A stretch of DNA of 64,000 bases from Alphaproteobacteria bacterium (lineage in GTDB: Bacteria; Pseudomonadota; Alphaproteobacteria; UBA8366; GCA-2717185): assembly GCA_012103325.1 (NCBI GenBank), contig WLWY01000003.1:496001-560000 (forward strand), written 5' to 3'. How positions within the stretch are numbered: the first letter of the stretch is position 1; each line of letters opens with the position of its first letter. Below the pieces are notes generated by a model. The model was not told the DNA's origin. It made no database searches and saw only the letters and a program-made list of their open reading frames with translations. A program made the translations under genes and the position numbers. This document shows positions 40,068-49,122 of the stretch, in pieces.

Positions 40068-42751
40068 CAGCTGGCCGAAGAGAGCATGCCCCGCAGGACA
40101 TAGTGCAAGCTGCCGCCATGCCGGTAATACGCCACTTCGATCGCGGTATCGAGACGGCAGATCAACGCGACGCTTTCGCTGCCGCCATCAGACCGCGTGA
40201 TGCGGCACATTACCGTCATCCCCGGCTCGATCCCCTGCTCCAGGCCCGTCAGATCGAAGCTTTCGCTGCCATCCAGCCCAAGACTCAGGCGCGTCACGCC
40301 ATCCGGGAACTGCAAGGGCAGAACGCCCATGCCGATCAGGTTCGACCGATGAATGCGCTCCAGCCCTTCGGCGATCACCGCCGTGACGCCAAGCGCCCGC
40401 GTGCCCTTCGCCGCCCAGTCGCGCGACGAGCCTTGACCGTAGTCGCGGCCACCGATCACCACCATCGGTACATTGTCCGCGCGATAGCGCCGCGCCGCCT
40501 CGAAGATCGGCATCTCTTCATTGTCCGGCATGTGACGCGTCACGCCGCCTTCGGTCCCGGGGCACATTTCGTTGCGGATGCGCGTCTGGTTGAAAGTCGC
40601 GCGCAGCATGACGTCATGGTTGACCCGGCGCTGCGCATACGAACTGAGATCCTTTGCGGCGACCTGCTGCTCTTGCAGATATTCGCCAGCCAGACTGTCC
40701 GGCGGAATGGCAGAGACCGGTGAGATATGATCGGTGGTCAGAAAATCGCCGAAGACAGCGAGCGCCCGCGCGCCGGTGATATCGCCGACCGGCGGCACCT
40801 CGGCCGTCATATCGTCGAAGAAGGGCGGCCGCCGGATATAGGTGCTGCCCGGCTCCCAGGCGAAGATATCGCCACCCGCCGCGTCGAGCGCCTGCCAGTC
40901 GACCCCGCCCCGGTCGACGCCCTCATAGCGGTCCTGGAACATGTCAGGCGTGACGCAGCGCGCAATCGTCGCCTGCACCTCATCACGGTCCGGCCAGATG
41001 TCGCGCAACATCACCGGCGCGCCGTCCGCCCCCTCGCCGAGCGGTTCCTTCGTGAGGTCGATATTCAGCGAACCGGCCAACGCGCTCGCCACCACCAGCG
41101 GCGGCGAGGCGAGATAGTTGACCTTGCATTGCGGATGCGCCCGGCCTTCGAAATTGCGGTTGCCGGAATGCACCGCGCCCATCACGACACCGCCGGCTTC
41201 GATACTGTCCGCCAAGGGCGGATCGAGCGGCCCGGAGTTGCCCATACAGGTCGTGCAGCCATAGCCGACGACATGGAAGCCCAGCGCCTCCAGCGGATCC
41301 ATCAATCCGGCTTCTTCGAGATACGCCGCGACAACGCGAGAACCCGGCCCGAGCGACGTCTTCACCCACGGCTTCGCCTTCAAGCCCTTCGCCACCGCGT
41401 TGCGCGCGAGCAGCCCGGCGCCGATCATCACGTCCGGGTTGGAGGTGTTGGTGCAGCTGGTGATCGCAGCGATCGCGATATCGCCATGCCGGATCGCGTA
41501 ATCGGTTCCGCCAACGGGTACTTCCGCATCGCCGTCGGCAAGCTCCGGCAGAAGCGCCTGGAAACTGGCCGGCACCTGTCCTAGCGGCGTCTTCTCCTGT
41601 GGGCGGCGCGGCCCGGCCATGGTCGGCTCAACCGCATCCAGATCGAATTCGACCAACTCGCTGAAGGCCGGCTCCGGCGATCCCGCCTCGCGCCACATGC
41701 CCTGCGCCTTCGCGTAGGCTTCAACCAGCGCCACCTGCGCTGCGTCGCGCCCAGTCTGTGTAAGGTAGGCCACCGTCTCCCGGTCGACCGGAAAGTAGCC
41801 CATTGTCGCGCCGTATTCCGGCGCCATGTTGGCGATGGTCGTTCGGTCCGCCGTGGGCAGGCCGTCCAGCGCGGGTCCGCAGAACTCGACAAACTTCTGA
41901 ACCACCCCCTGGTCGCGCAGCATCTTGGTTATACTGAGCACCAGATCGGTCGCCGTGACGCCCGTGCGCAAGCCGCCGACGAGACGGCAGCCGACGACAT
42001 CGGGCACCAGCATCGACACCGGCTGCCCCAGCATCGCCGCGCCCGCTTCCAGCCCACCGACGCCCCAGCCGACGACGCCGAGCCCGTTTACCATCGGCGT
42101 GTGGCTGTCCATACCAAGCAGGCAGTCGGGATAAGCGAAAACATGGCCGTCGCGTTCCTCAGTCCACACGACCCGCGACAGGTATTCCAGATTGATCTGG
42201 TGGCAGATGCCGACGCCGGGCGGCAGCACACGAAGGTTCCGGAACGCCTGCTGGCCCCATTTCAGGAACCGGTAGCGCTCCTCGTTGCGGGCGAATTCGT
42301 TCGCCATATTGCGGTCGAGCGCATCCGGCGCGCCGGCGTGATCGACGACGACCGAATGGTCGATGATGAAGTCGAGCGGCACCATCGGATTGATCGCCGC
42401 CGGATCGCCGCCCAAGCGGCCCATCGCATCGCGCATCGCCGCCAGGTCGGCAAGCAGCGGCACGCCGGACGAATCCGGCATCATCACCCGCGCCGGATGG
42501 AAACTGATCTCGTGCCCGCCGCGGCAGTGGCCGGCCCACGCGCCGAGCGCGGCGATATCCGCCGCCGTTACCGCGACCTCGTCCTCGTGGCGCAGTAGGT
42601 TCTCGAGCAGCACTTTCAGCGAATAGGGCAGCCGGGAGACATCGCCGATGCCCGCCTCGGCTGCCGCGGAGAGGCTGAAATAACGGTAGTCGATGCCGTC
42701 GACGGAAAGCGTACGTTGCGTATTAAACGAGTCCAAATTGCCAACCATCAC
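40067..42751 (-). CDS. acnA: Aconitate hydratase A
   Basis: The 894-residue citrate-cycle enzyme binds a 4Fe-4S cluster through the cysteine in AITSCTNTSNPDVMIGAGLLARNA and the pair in YGCTTCMGNSGPL. The C-terminal swivel domain contains GGRDYGQGSSRDWAAKGTRALGVTAVIAEG, and the N-terminal LTGVPLL-equivalent reads SGVPLLADLAAMRDA. Length and domain order match the IRP1-like AcnA type. It interconverts citrate and isocitrate. Confidence 0.97.
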   Translation of the reverse strand: MMVGNLDSFNTQRTLSVDGIDYRYFSLSAAAEAGIGDVSRLPYSLKVLLENLLRHEDEVAVTAADIAALGAWAGHCRGGHEISFHPARVMMPDSSGVPLLADLAAMRDAMGRLGGDPAAINPMVPLDFIIDHSVVVDHAGAPDALDRNMANEFARNEERYRFLKWGQQAFRNLRVLPPGVGICHQINLEYLSRVVWTEERDGHVFAYPDCLLGMDSHTPMVNGLGVVGWGVGGLEAGAAMLGQPVSMLVPDVVGCRLVGGLRTGVTATDLVLSITKMLRDQGVVQKFVEFCGPALDGLPTADRTTIANMAPEYGATMGYFPVDRETVAYLTQTGRDAAQVALVEAYAKAQGMWREAGSPEPAFSELVEFDLDAVEPTMAGPRRPQEKTPLGQVPASFQALLPELADGDAEVPVGGTDYAIRHGDIAIAAITSCTNTSNPDVMIGAGLLARNAVAKGLKAKPWVKTSLGPGSRVVAAYLEEAGLMDPLEALGFHVVGYGCTTCMGNSGPLDPPLADSIEAGGVVMGAVHSGNRNFEGRAHPQCKVNYLASPPLVVASALAGSLNIDLTKEPLGEGADGAPVMLRDIWPDRDEVQATIARCVTPDMFQDRYEGVDRGGVDWQALDAAGGDIFAWEPGSTYIRRPPFFDDMTAEVPPVGDITGARALAVFGDFLTTDHISPVSAIPPDSLAGEYLQEQQVAAKDLSSYAQRRVNHDVMLRATFNQTRIRNEMCPGTEGGVTRHMPDNEEMPIFEAARRYRADNVPMVVIGGRDYGQGSSRDWAAKGTRALGVTAVIAEGLERIHRSNLIGMGVLPLQFPDGVTRLSLGLDGSESFDLTGLEQGIEPGMTVMCRITRSDGGSESVALICRLDTAIEVAYYRHGGSLHYVLRGMLSSAS

Positions 42752-42782
42752 ACCACACCCGGACTGAAATCATTTGCGAAAA

Positions 42783-42900
42783 CCGTCATCCCTGACAAGC
42801 GGCGCAGCCGCGCAGATCGGGGATCCATTTTCATGCAGGGCGCGGCTGCACCTTGGATCCCGGCTCGGCGGCGCAAAGCGCCTTGTCCGGGATGACAGGT
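42783..42900. repeat. Palindromic intergenic repeat upstream of acnA
   Basis: Outer arms CCGTCATCCCTGACAAG (42783-42799) and CTTGTCCGGGATGACAGG (42882-42899) pair. Inside them GCAGCCGCGC pairs with GCGCGGCTGC, and GGGATCCA lies opposite TGGATCCC. It is a compound member of the GGATCCC...GGGATGAC repeat family seen again at 59611, 60851 and 61565. It lies between acnA and the lyase gene. Confidence 0.75.
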
Positions 42901-42990
42901 TGAGAAATAGCTATCAGCGAAACCGGACGTTCGGCTGGTGCGCCGCCGAGTGGGAGAAACGGCCACGAATGCGCCCTTCCGCATGCGCCG

Positions 42991-43851
42991 CTAACTCGCG
43001 TAGCGCTGATCGACTTCGATGAAGCGCGCCGTGTTGACGATCGCCTCGCGATCCTGGAACGACGCCATCTCGTCGGCCATTGCGCCGCTATGCCCGTCCT
43101 TCTGAATCATCTCCAGTGCCTTCTGCATTGCTTTGATCGCGGCACGCTGCGCGTCGCTCGGGATGATGACGATCTTGTAGCCGATTTCCTTGAGGCGCTG
43201 GACGGAGAGCAGCGGCGTCTTGGCGCCGAGGAACATGTTGATCAGTTTCGGCCCCGGAATACGCTCGGCTACCGCCTCGATCTCCTCTTCGGTCGTCGGC
43301 GCTTCGACGAAGGCGACGTCCGCGCCGGCCTCCATATAGGCATGCATGCGGTCGATGGCGGCGTCGAACCCTTCGACCGCAATCGCATCGGTGCGCGCGA
43401 TCAGCACCATGTCAGGATCTTCGGAGGCGTCCTTGATCGCACGGATTTTCTGGCACAGCTCCTCGGTCGGTACGAGGCTCTTGTCGTCGTAATGACCGCA
43501 GCGTTTCGGAAACGTCTGATCCTCGAGATGGAAGCCCGCGACGCCGGCGCGCTCGAAGGCGCGGATCGCCTGCCGCGCGTTCAGCGCGTTGCCGTAGCCG
43601 GTATCCATGTCGGCTATCGCCGGGATGCCGATCGCATCGACGATCTGCCCAAGCCGCTGCGCGATTTCCGACAGGCTGATCAGCCCCATGTCGGGAATGC
43701 CCGTGCTGCGCGCCATCGCCCCGCCGCTGACATAGACGGCCGGGAACCCCGCACTCTCGACCAGCCGCGCCGACAGCCCGTCGTAACAACCGGGCGCGAC
43801 AACGATGTCGTCCCCCTCGATCAATTTCCGCAACTTCGTTGACGCCCGCAT
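42991..43851 (-). CDS. Isocitrate lyase/PEP mutase superfamily enzyme
   Basis: The 286-residue TIM-barrel enzyme has the metal-binding DMDTGYGN (81-88) and the catalytic loop PKRCGH (115-120). The KRCGH cysteine points to a C-C lyase acting on a 2-methylisocitrate- or dimethylmalate-like substrate, not a phosphonopyruvate mutase, which lacks it. The N-terminus VVAPGCYDGLSARLVESAGF is typical. Position beside acnA fits 2-methylcitrate or related carboxylic acid metabolism, but the substrate cannot be read from sequence. Confidence 0.85.
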   Translation of the reverse strand: MRASTKLRKLIEGDDIVVAPGCYDGLSARLVESAGFPAVYVSGGAMARSTGIPDMGLISLSEIAQRLGQIVDAIGIPAIADMDTGYGNALNARQAIRAFERAGVAGFHLEDQTFPKRCGHYDDKSLVPTEELCQKIRAIKDASEDPDMVLIARTDAIAVEGFDAAIDRMHAYMEAGADVAFVEAPTTEEEIEAVAERIPGPKLINMFLGAKTPLLSVQRLKEIGYKIVIIPSDAQRAAIKAMQKALEMIQKDGHSGAMADEMASFQDREAIVNTARFIEVDQRYAS

Positions 43852-44008
43852 CCCCTGCTCTCCCTCGAAAAATTACCGCGATTGAGTTGAGTCTAGGGTG
43901 CGCTCTTACGAGGTGCAAACGGCCAACCCTTGACCTGCGTCAATGCGCAACGTCCGACGATGCGATGCAATACCTGCAACACGAACATATCCCATGGAGG
44001 GTCGAATT

Positions 44009-44299
44009 ATGGTCAAGGTGTGGACTCACAAGCACGGCGATACGGCACCGTTTCTTGTCATCGAAATGAGCGTGGCAGCGTGCGCGCGGCAGTTCGACTT
44101 GGAAGATGCCGAATTCCTGCAGCCGCTCGGCGAACATCCGCCGACACCGGCAGCGCCGGGACCGCTTGGCGACAATCTGGACCCCGAACTGGTCGTCTTC
44201 GAGGTCTTGCCCGACGAGCAATCAGCGCAGATCAAGCCGGGCTACTATACTTCGCACATGACCGCCGGCGCGGTGCAGGAACTCCTCGCCGAGGAGTGA
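44009..44299 (+). CDS. Small unknown protein
   Basis: The 96-residue protein from ATG 44009 (MVKVWTHKHGDTAPFLVIEM) has GGAGG 8-9 nt upstream, which decides the start against earlier in-frame ATGs at 43943 and 43994. It is acidic and proline-rich in the middle (EHPPTPAAPGPLGDN). No domain is recognised. It is followed 74 bp later by the GFA gene on the same strand. Confidence 0.65.
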   Translation: MVKVWTHKHGDTAPFLVIEMSVAACARQFDLEDAEFLQPLGEHPPTPAAPGPLGDNLDPELVVFEVLPDEQSAQIKPGYYTSHMTAGAVQELLAEE

Positions 44300-44373
44300 C
44301 GCCAGGACACAAAAGCGGCATTATGGCGGCCGGGTCCAGCCGGTGGGCTCTCACACAAATCATGGGGGCATTC

Positions 44374-44811
44374 ATGAGCGACCAAAACCCGGATACCGCG
44401 GTGCGGCGCGGACATTGTCTTTGCGACGCGATCCAAATCACCGCAAGCCATGCCGCCAAGAGCGTGGGCGCGTGCCATTGCAGGATGTGCCGGCGTTGGG
44501 GCGGTGGCCCGTTCATGGAAATCGACTGCGGCACGGATGTGACGTTCGAGGGCGAGGAGAACCTGTCCGTTTTCGCCTCGTCCGACTGGGCGGAGCGCGG
44601 CTTCTGCGCCAAATGCGGGACTCACCTGTTTTACCGCCTCAAACAGACCGGCCAGCACATGGTGCCGGTGGGTATCTTCGACGACGGCGAAAACCTCGTC
44701 TTCGAGCACCAGGTTTTCATTGACGAAAAGCCGCCCTACTACCACTTCGCGGAAGAAACGCACGACATGACCGGGGCGGAGATCTTTGCCAAGTTTGGAT
44801 CTTCCGATTAG
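44374..44811 (+). CDS. GFA (CENP-V) family zinc protein
   Basis: The 145-residue protein holds the zinc ligands of the GFA/CENP-V fold: GHCLC (C15, C17), CHCRMC (C34, C36, C39) and FCAKCGTHLFYR (C78, C81). The family was named for glutathione-dependent formaldehyde activation, though most members have no proven activity. ATG 44374 is used; the upstream extension to 43930 overlaps another gene. Confidence 0.88.
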   Translation: MSDQNPDTAVRRGHCLCDAIQITASHAAKSVGACHCRMCRRWGGGPFMEIDCGTDVTFEGEENLSVFASSDWAERGFCAKCGTHLFYRLKQTGQHMVPVGIFDDGENLVFEHQVFIDEKPPYYHFAEETHDMTGAEIFAKFGSSD

Positions 44812-44861
44812 CGGGCGCGCGATCTGGCCACCGCTTTACCAGCACTTAGGAAATTTGGACG

Positions 44862-45353
44862 ATGTACGCACCGGACGTGACCGCAACAGCGCTCCCTGAA
44901 GAAAGCCTTCTGCATGATCGCGTCGCGTCGCAGGACTTCCTGGATTGCTATTCCGTCGCCTCCGATCTGCCGCCCCGCCGGGCCGCCGAGATCATCACCA
45001 GCTTTCCCGGATGGGCGCGCTTTCTTTTGCTCATTCGCAGAGTGCTGACCGCACCGTTCGGCCTTTCAAACGATGGCCCCGCAGCAAAGGACAAGGTCGG
45101 TATTTTCCCGATAGAAACCGAAACCAGCCGCGAGTTGGTCGCAGGGTTCAACGATCGGCATCTGGATTTTCGCGTTTCTGTCATATCCCAGGAAGGACGG
45201 GTGTTCTTGGCGACCTGGGTGCATCCGCACAATATCGGCGGTCATTTCTACCTTAAAACGATCCTCCCATTTCACATATTGATCGCGCGCAACGCGCTGG
45301 CGCGTGTCGGGGCTGAATCAACATTGGCAATAGCTACATCGGGTCAAGAATGA
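44862..45353 (+). CDS. DUF2867 family protein
   Basis: The 163-residue protein has the DUF2867 landmarks FLDCYSVASDLPPRRAAEIITSFPGW, KVGIFPIETET and LDFRVSVISQEGRVFLATWVHPHNIGGHFYLKTILPFH. The compact beta fold resembles START/SRPBCC-like proteins. It has no signal peptide. It converges on the SGNH-like gene with a 20-bp overlap of the ends. Confidence 0.8.
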   Translation: MYAPDVTATALPEESLLHDRVASQDFLDCYSVASDLPPRRAAEIITSFPGWARFLLLIRRVLTAPFGLSNDGPAAKDKVGIFPIETETSRELVAGFNDRHLDFRVSVISQEGRVFLATWVHPHNIGGHFYLKTILPFHILIARNALARVGAESTLAIATSGQE

Positions 45354-46380
45354 CGAACTCTCCCGACGGCGCCTGCCCGTTCTCCGCGCCGCGCGCGATG
45401 AGCCGGCTGACCGTCTCGGCAACCGCACCGTTATAGTGCAGCGGGTCCCAGTAGTTTTCGTCGCGGGATGTCAGCGGCGACTCGATCATGAAATCCAATA
45501 ACACCGCGTTATCGAGGGGCGCGACGATCCGGGTGACCCGGTCCTTGCATTCCTGCCAATGGGCGAAGCCCGCCGTGCCCCGTACGTGCTGATTGATGAT
45601 ATGGTAGGGCACGAAGAAAAGGATCTTGCGGGTCTCTGCCGGCAGGCTTGCCAGCATATCTTGCAAATCGGCGTGGCTGGGGTAGGTCCAGGCGGCACGG
45701 GTCTGCGCCGGCACAAATACCGGCGGGACCGGAACGATACGGGGGCGCGGCCCCTTTTCGCCGTATATATGTTTCCGCGCTTTCTGCAGATCGTACTCGC
45801 TGTCGGGCGGCAGGAAGTTAGCGTAGCCGTCCGGTCCGTACTTCGCCGCTTTCAAACCGAGCAGATAGGCGGCCTGCCGGCCCAGCACCTCGAAGCTCTT
45901 GAATTCGAACATGTGCGCTAGGTCGTTCCAGGGGTCGGCGTCATACATCCATTCGGGAAAGCGCCGGAAGGTGTATTTCGGCAGTTTCGCATTCGACGAA
46001 CACCACACGATATCGAGCCCGATGATGACCGTCTTCGGCACCTCGTGCGCGCGGCGGAAGACTTCGAACAGGCGCGCTTGCTCATAAAACGTGGCGCTGT
46101 TCATCGACAGGTTGGCGAAGCGGCCGCCGAGCGTCTTGTTGAGGGCGGCCGGTTCCAGCAGACGCGTCGTCGAGGTGCCAACGACGGCGCTGTCGAAGCG
46201 CTGGTCGCGCGCCACGGCGGGATAGGAAAAGCGCTGGTTGCTGGCCATCGCCGTGCGCTCGAACGGCGGCGAACCCGGCAGGTTGCCGTACGGATCGACG
46301 ACCCACAGCGCCGCGATCAGGAACAGCAGAGTGCCGGCAAGCGTGCCGAGGAACCACTTTAAGAAGCTATGCCAGTTCAT
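45334..46380 (-). CDS. SGNH-like membrane-anchored partner of the MBOAT acyltransferase
   Basis: The 348-residue protein has one N-terminal transmembrane helix (about 8-28) and a periplasmic domain. The GTSTTR motif (68-73) supplies a nucleophile serine, and DPLHYN near residue 315 looks like the Asp-x-x-His block of SGNH hydrolases such as AlgJ or DltD. ATG 46380 has a TAGG site 7 nt upstream; the frame upstream of 46386 is only antisense of nothing coding here. It is 8 bp after the MBOAT gene, so the pair probably transfers acyl groups to a cell-surface polymer. The target is unknown. Confidence 0.75.
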   Translation of the reverse strand: MNWHSFLKWFLGTLAGTLLFLIAALWVVDPYGNLPGSPPFERTAMASNQRFSYPAVARDQRFDSAVVGTSTTRLLEPAALNKTLGGRFANLSMNSATFYEQARLFEVFRRAHEVPKTVIIGLDIVWCSSNAKLPKYTFRRFPEWMYDADPWNDLAHMFEFKSFEVLGRQAAYLLGLKAAKYGPDGYANFLPPDSEYDLQKARKHIYGEKGPRPRIVPVPPVFVPAQTRAAWTYPSHADLQDMLASLPAETRKILFFVPYHIINQHVRGTAGFAHWQECKDRVTRIVAPLDNAVLLDFMIESPLTSRDENYWDPLHYNGAVAETVSRLIARGAENGQAPSGEFVILDPM

Positions 46381-46388
46381 GCCCATAC

Positions 46389-47771
46389 CTAAAACTGGAA
46401 GTAGATGAATTCGAGATGTGCCTTGGAGCCGGCCTCGATAATCAGCGCGACCAGGGCCAGCGCCACGGGCGCGGCGACCCAGGGCTTGTCGTAGCGATAT
46501 TTCAGGATCGCGTCCTGGCTGGTCGGTCCGAGGAGCGCGGCTAGCGCCGCAATGGCCAGCATCGCGGGGTTCGCGCCATAGTCGCCCCAGACGAACGAAA
46601 AGCCATTTCCGCCGGCGAGGCTCGCCATGATCCCTGCCGCATCGCCGAAATCCGCCGCGCGGAACAGCACCCAGGACACCATTACAAACAGCATCGTCAG
46701 CGCCCATCCCGGCACATAACTCATACTGCGGCCCGTACGGTGCCACACCGCATGCAGCGCGAGGCCGGCGCCGTGCCACAGCCCCCAAGCGACGAAGGTC
46801 CAGCCGGCGCCATGCCACAGCCCGCCAAGGAACATCGTCGCCACCGCCGCCATCACCTGACGCGATGGGCCGAACCGGCTGCCGCCCAAGGGGATGTAAA
46901 GATAATCTCGCAGGAACTGCGACAAGGTCATGTGCCAGCGCCGCCAGAATTCCTGGATCGACGCGGCGCGATAGGGCGCGTTGAAATTGACCGGCAGGGT
47001 GAAGCCGAACATCAAGGCCAGACCGATGGCCATGTCGGAATAGCCGGAGAAGTCGAAATAGATCTGCACCGTGAAAGCGGCTATCGCCATCCAGGCATCG
47101 ACGAGCGAGAGCGGTGCGGTCCCCGCGGCGGCGAACAACGGATCGGCGATGCGCGCGGCCGTGTCGGCGATCACGACCTTCTTGACCAGCCCCATCGTCA
47201 GCATTGCCGCGCCGCGCGACAGCCGTTCCGCCAGCCCGTCGCGCCCTGGCGGTTCGGCGAGTTGCGGGATAAACTGGTTGTGGCGGACGATGGGCCCGGC
47301 AATGAGCTGCGGGAAGAAGGCGACGTAGAGGAAGTACTCGCGGAAACCGTACAGTGGTGCGGTACCCCTGTAGCGGTCGGCCAGATAGGAGATCTGCTGG
47401 AAGGTGAAGAAGCTGATGCCGAGCGGCAGCACGATATTCCAGCGCTCATGCGCGCCGCCCGCGAGCCACGCGAAGCTATCGGCGAAAAAGTCCGCGTACT
47501 TGAACACCCCGATGATCGCCAGGTTGAGCGCGATACCGAGGATTACGATGGCGCGGTGCCGCCCGCCCCGGAAGGCCCAGGAGAAGAGCCAGTTGGCCAC
47601 GACGGAGAACACCAGCAGCGGCACCAGCCGGTAGTCCCAATAACCGTAGAAGACCAGCGAGGCGGCGATCAGCAGCCACTCGCGCCGCGCCCGGCTGCGC
47701 GCGCTGAGGTAATAAGCGCCCAGCGCCAGCGGCAGAAAGACCAGCAGGAAGAGTTGCGAGTTGAAAAGCAT
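46389..47771 (-). CDS. MBOAT O-acyltransferase (AlgI-like)
   Basis: The 460-residue integral membrane protein has the MBOAT core: NAPYRAASIQEFWRRWHMTLSQFLRDYLYIPLGG (about 264-297) and the catalytic histidine H320 in FLGGLWHGAGW. It carries acyl groups across the inner membrane for a periplasmic partner, which fits the SGNH-like protein encoded next. No alginate or other polysaccharide genes are in the window. Confidence 0.92.
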   Translation of the reverse strand: MLFNSQLFLLVFLPLALGAYYLSARSRARREWLLIAASLVFYGYWDYRLVPLLVFSVVANWLFSWAFRGGRHRAIVILGIALNLAIIGVFKYADFFADSFAWLAGGAHERWNIVLPLGISFFTFQQISYLADRYRGTAPLYGFREYFLYVAFFPQLIAGPIVRHNQFIPQLAEPPGRDGLAERLSRGAAMLTMGLVKKVVIADTAARIADPLFAAAGTAPLSLVDAWMAIAAFTVQIYFDFSGYSDMAIGLALMFGFTLPVNFNAPYRAASIQEFWRRWHMTLSQFLRDYLYIPLGGSRFGPSRQVMAAVATMFLGGLWHGAGWTFVAWGLWHGAGLALHAVWHRTGRSMSYVPGWALTMLFVMVSWVLFRAADFGDAAGIMASLAGGNGFSFVWGDYGANPAMLAIAALAALLGPTSQDAILKYRYDKPWVAAPVALALVALIIEAGSKAHLEFIYFQF

Positions 47772-47915
47772 GCCACCCGATGCGACGCGCGAAGAGATGC
47801 GACCTTCTTAACGGCAAACCGCTCGCTTCTCAATTCGCGCGGCAAACCCCTTGTTAACCTTATTGCGTGAATACTGTCCGGGGAACCGCAACGGGAGTGG
47901 CGCGGCTTGTCGGAC

Positions 47916-48380
47916 ATGACGATAGCATTCCATCTGCCGGAAGATTGCGACCATCGCGTGCGCGCGATTTACGACTACTGGTGCGCCATCCGCCCGGGCG
48001 CGCGGCTGCCGACGCGCGCCGATATGGATCCGGTCGATATTCCCGCCCTGCTGCCGCACGTATGGATGGCGGACGTCGAACATTCCCCCTTCCGCTTCCG
48101 GTTCCGGCTGGTCGGCTCCGCGATCGTCCGGGGGCTTGGCCGGGACGTCACGGGCCGATATTTCGAAGATTGCTTCGACGATTTCGAGGGCAGCGGCCCG
48201 TACAACACCCTGGCCGAGGTGTGCAGCACGGGCGCGCCGACCTGGCGCCGCGGCCCCGCACTACTGACCCGCGAGGGCTACAACGTGAAACAGATCGAGC
48301 GCGTCTTCCTCCCCTTCGCCGCCGACGGCGAATCCGTCGACCTGCTGCTGGCGCTGAGCGTTTACGTGCTGGAGGATTAG
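47916..48380 (+). CDS. PAS_5 domain protein
   Basis: The 154-residue cytoplasmic protein has the single-domain PAS_5 pattern common in Rhodospirillales: IYDYWCAIRPGARLPTRADMDPVDIPALLPHVWMADV, then FRFRLVGSAIVRGLGRDVTGRYFEDCF. No output domain is present, so it may be a stand-alone sensor. I use ATG 47916; a TTG at 47907 would add three residues. Confidence 0.85.
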   Translation: MTIAFHLPEDCDHRVRAIYDYWCAIRPGARLPTRADMDPVDIPALLPHVWMADVEHSPFRFRFRLVGSAIVRGLGRDVTGRYFEDCFDDFEGSGPYNTLAEVCSTGAPTWRRGPALLTREGYNVKQIERVFLPFAADGESVDLLLALSVYVLED

Positions 48381-48931
48381 CGCGGCGATCCTGATGTTCG
48401 CCGCATCTTGCCCTTGGTCTGCTTGACCGCCTTGCCTTCCAGATAGCGGATGAAGTGCAGCTTCATCCTGTCGCCGCTCAAGGTACGGTGATAGGCCTGC
48501 ACATCCGCGCGGCCGTCCGCCGTCCTCTCAAGCGTATAGAGCGACAGCGTGTCGTTCTCGACGCGCGCCCAGACCAGGGGCGTCTTGGGCAATGCGCCTT
48601 TCAGGGGATCGCTTGCCAGCGGCACGTCGGTGCGGCCGAGATGCGCCTTGGCGACGAAGAGATTGTCGTGCGGCGTGGCGACCAGATCGACCGCGTGCGA
48701 TTTGCGCTTCGGCTTGGTCGGGTCGCGCAGCGATATCGTGTCCCAAGCGACGGTAAAGCCCTCGCCCCGCGGCGCGATCACCACGTTGATGTCGCGCGGG
48801 CTGAGCCCGGCGCCCCAGGTCGTGGTACCGGCAAACGACCCGAAAAACTTCTCAACGATCCCGTCGGCTGCCGCGGCAGCGCCGCTGAAGAGCAAGATCG
48901 CCGTAAAGAGAAGGGCTTGCGCCCGTTTCAT
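48377..48931 (-). CDS. Secreted protein of unknown function
   Basis: From ATG 48931 (MKRAQALLFTAILLFSGAAAA) the protein is 184 residues with a clear signal peptide. The mature part has FFGSFAGTTTW and a string of beta strands, including LSLYTLERTADGRADVQAYHRTL, and ends very basic. It resembles small periplasmic lipocalin-like folds in pattern only. It converges on the PAS_5 gene with a 4-bp overlap. Confidence 0.65.
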   Translation of the reverse strand: MKRAQALLFTAILLFSGAAAAADGIVEKFFGSFAGTTTWGAGLSPRDINVVIAPRGEGFTVAWDTISLRDPTKPKRKSHAVDLVATPHDNLFVAKAHLGRTDVPLASDPLKGALPKTPLVWARVENDTLSLYTLERTADGRADVQAYHRTLSGDRMKLHFIRYLEGKAVKQTKGKMRRTSGSPR

Positions 48932-49013
48932 CGCACGTTCCTTCAACGTGATAACTGGGGGTCAGTGTAGCGCTTCGGGGGCGATTCGTGAAAGGGTATA
49001 ACAGGGCCGCCGT

Positions 49014-49120
49014 TCACCCCCACCTTAATCCTCCCCCCTTCAAGGAGGAGGAGAACGAAACGCCGAATGCGCCTTACTCGTCCCTTCCCCCCTTGTGGGG
49101 GAAGGCTAGGATGGGGGTAC
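49014..49120. repeat. C/G-run palindromic intergenic repeat
   Basis: CACCCCCACCTTAATCCTCC (from 49014) and GGAAGGCTAGGATGGGGGT (to 49118) form imperfect inverted arms around a 60-bp centre. This is a type of dispersed palindrome common between alphaproteobacterial genes. It lies between a secreted-protein gene and the FAD oxidoreductase gene. Confidence 0.6.
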
Positions 49121-49122
49121 CC

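Noticed and set aside
43930..44373. N-terminal extension of the GFA protein
   Set aside because: It overlaps the better supported small gene at 44009-44299 and lacks family similarity.
46387..46818. N-terminal extension of the SGNH-like protein
   Set aside because: The upstream part of the frame lies inside the MBOAT gene in another frame, and the real start has a proper ribosome site at 46380.
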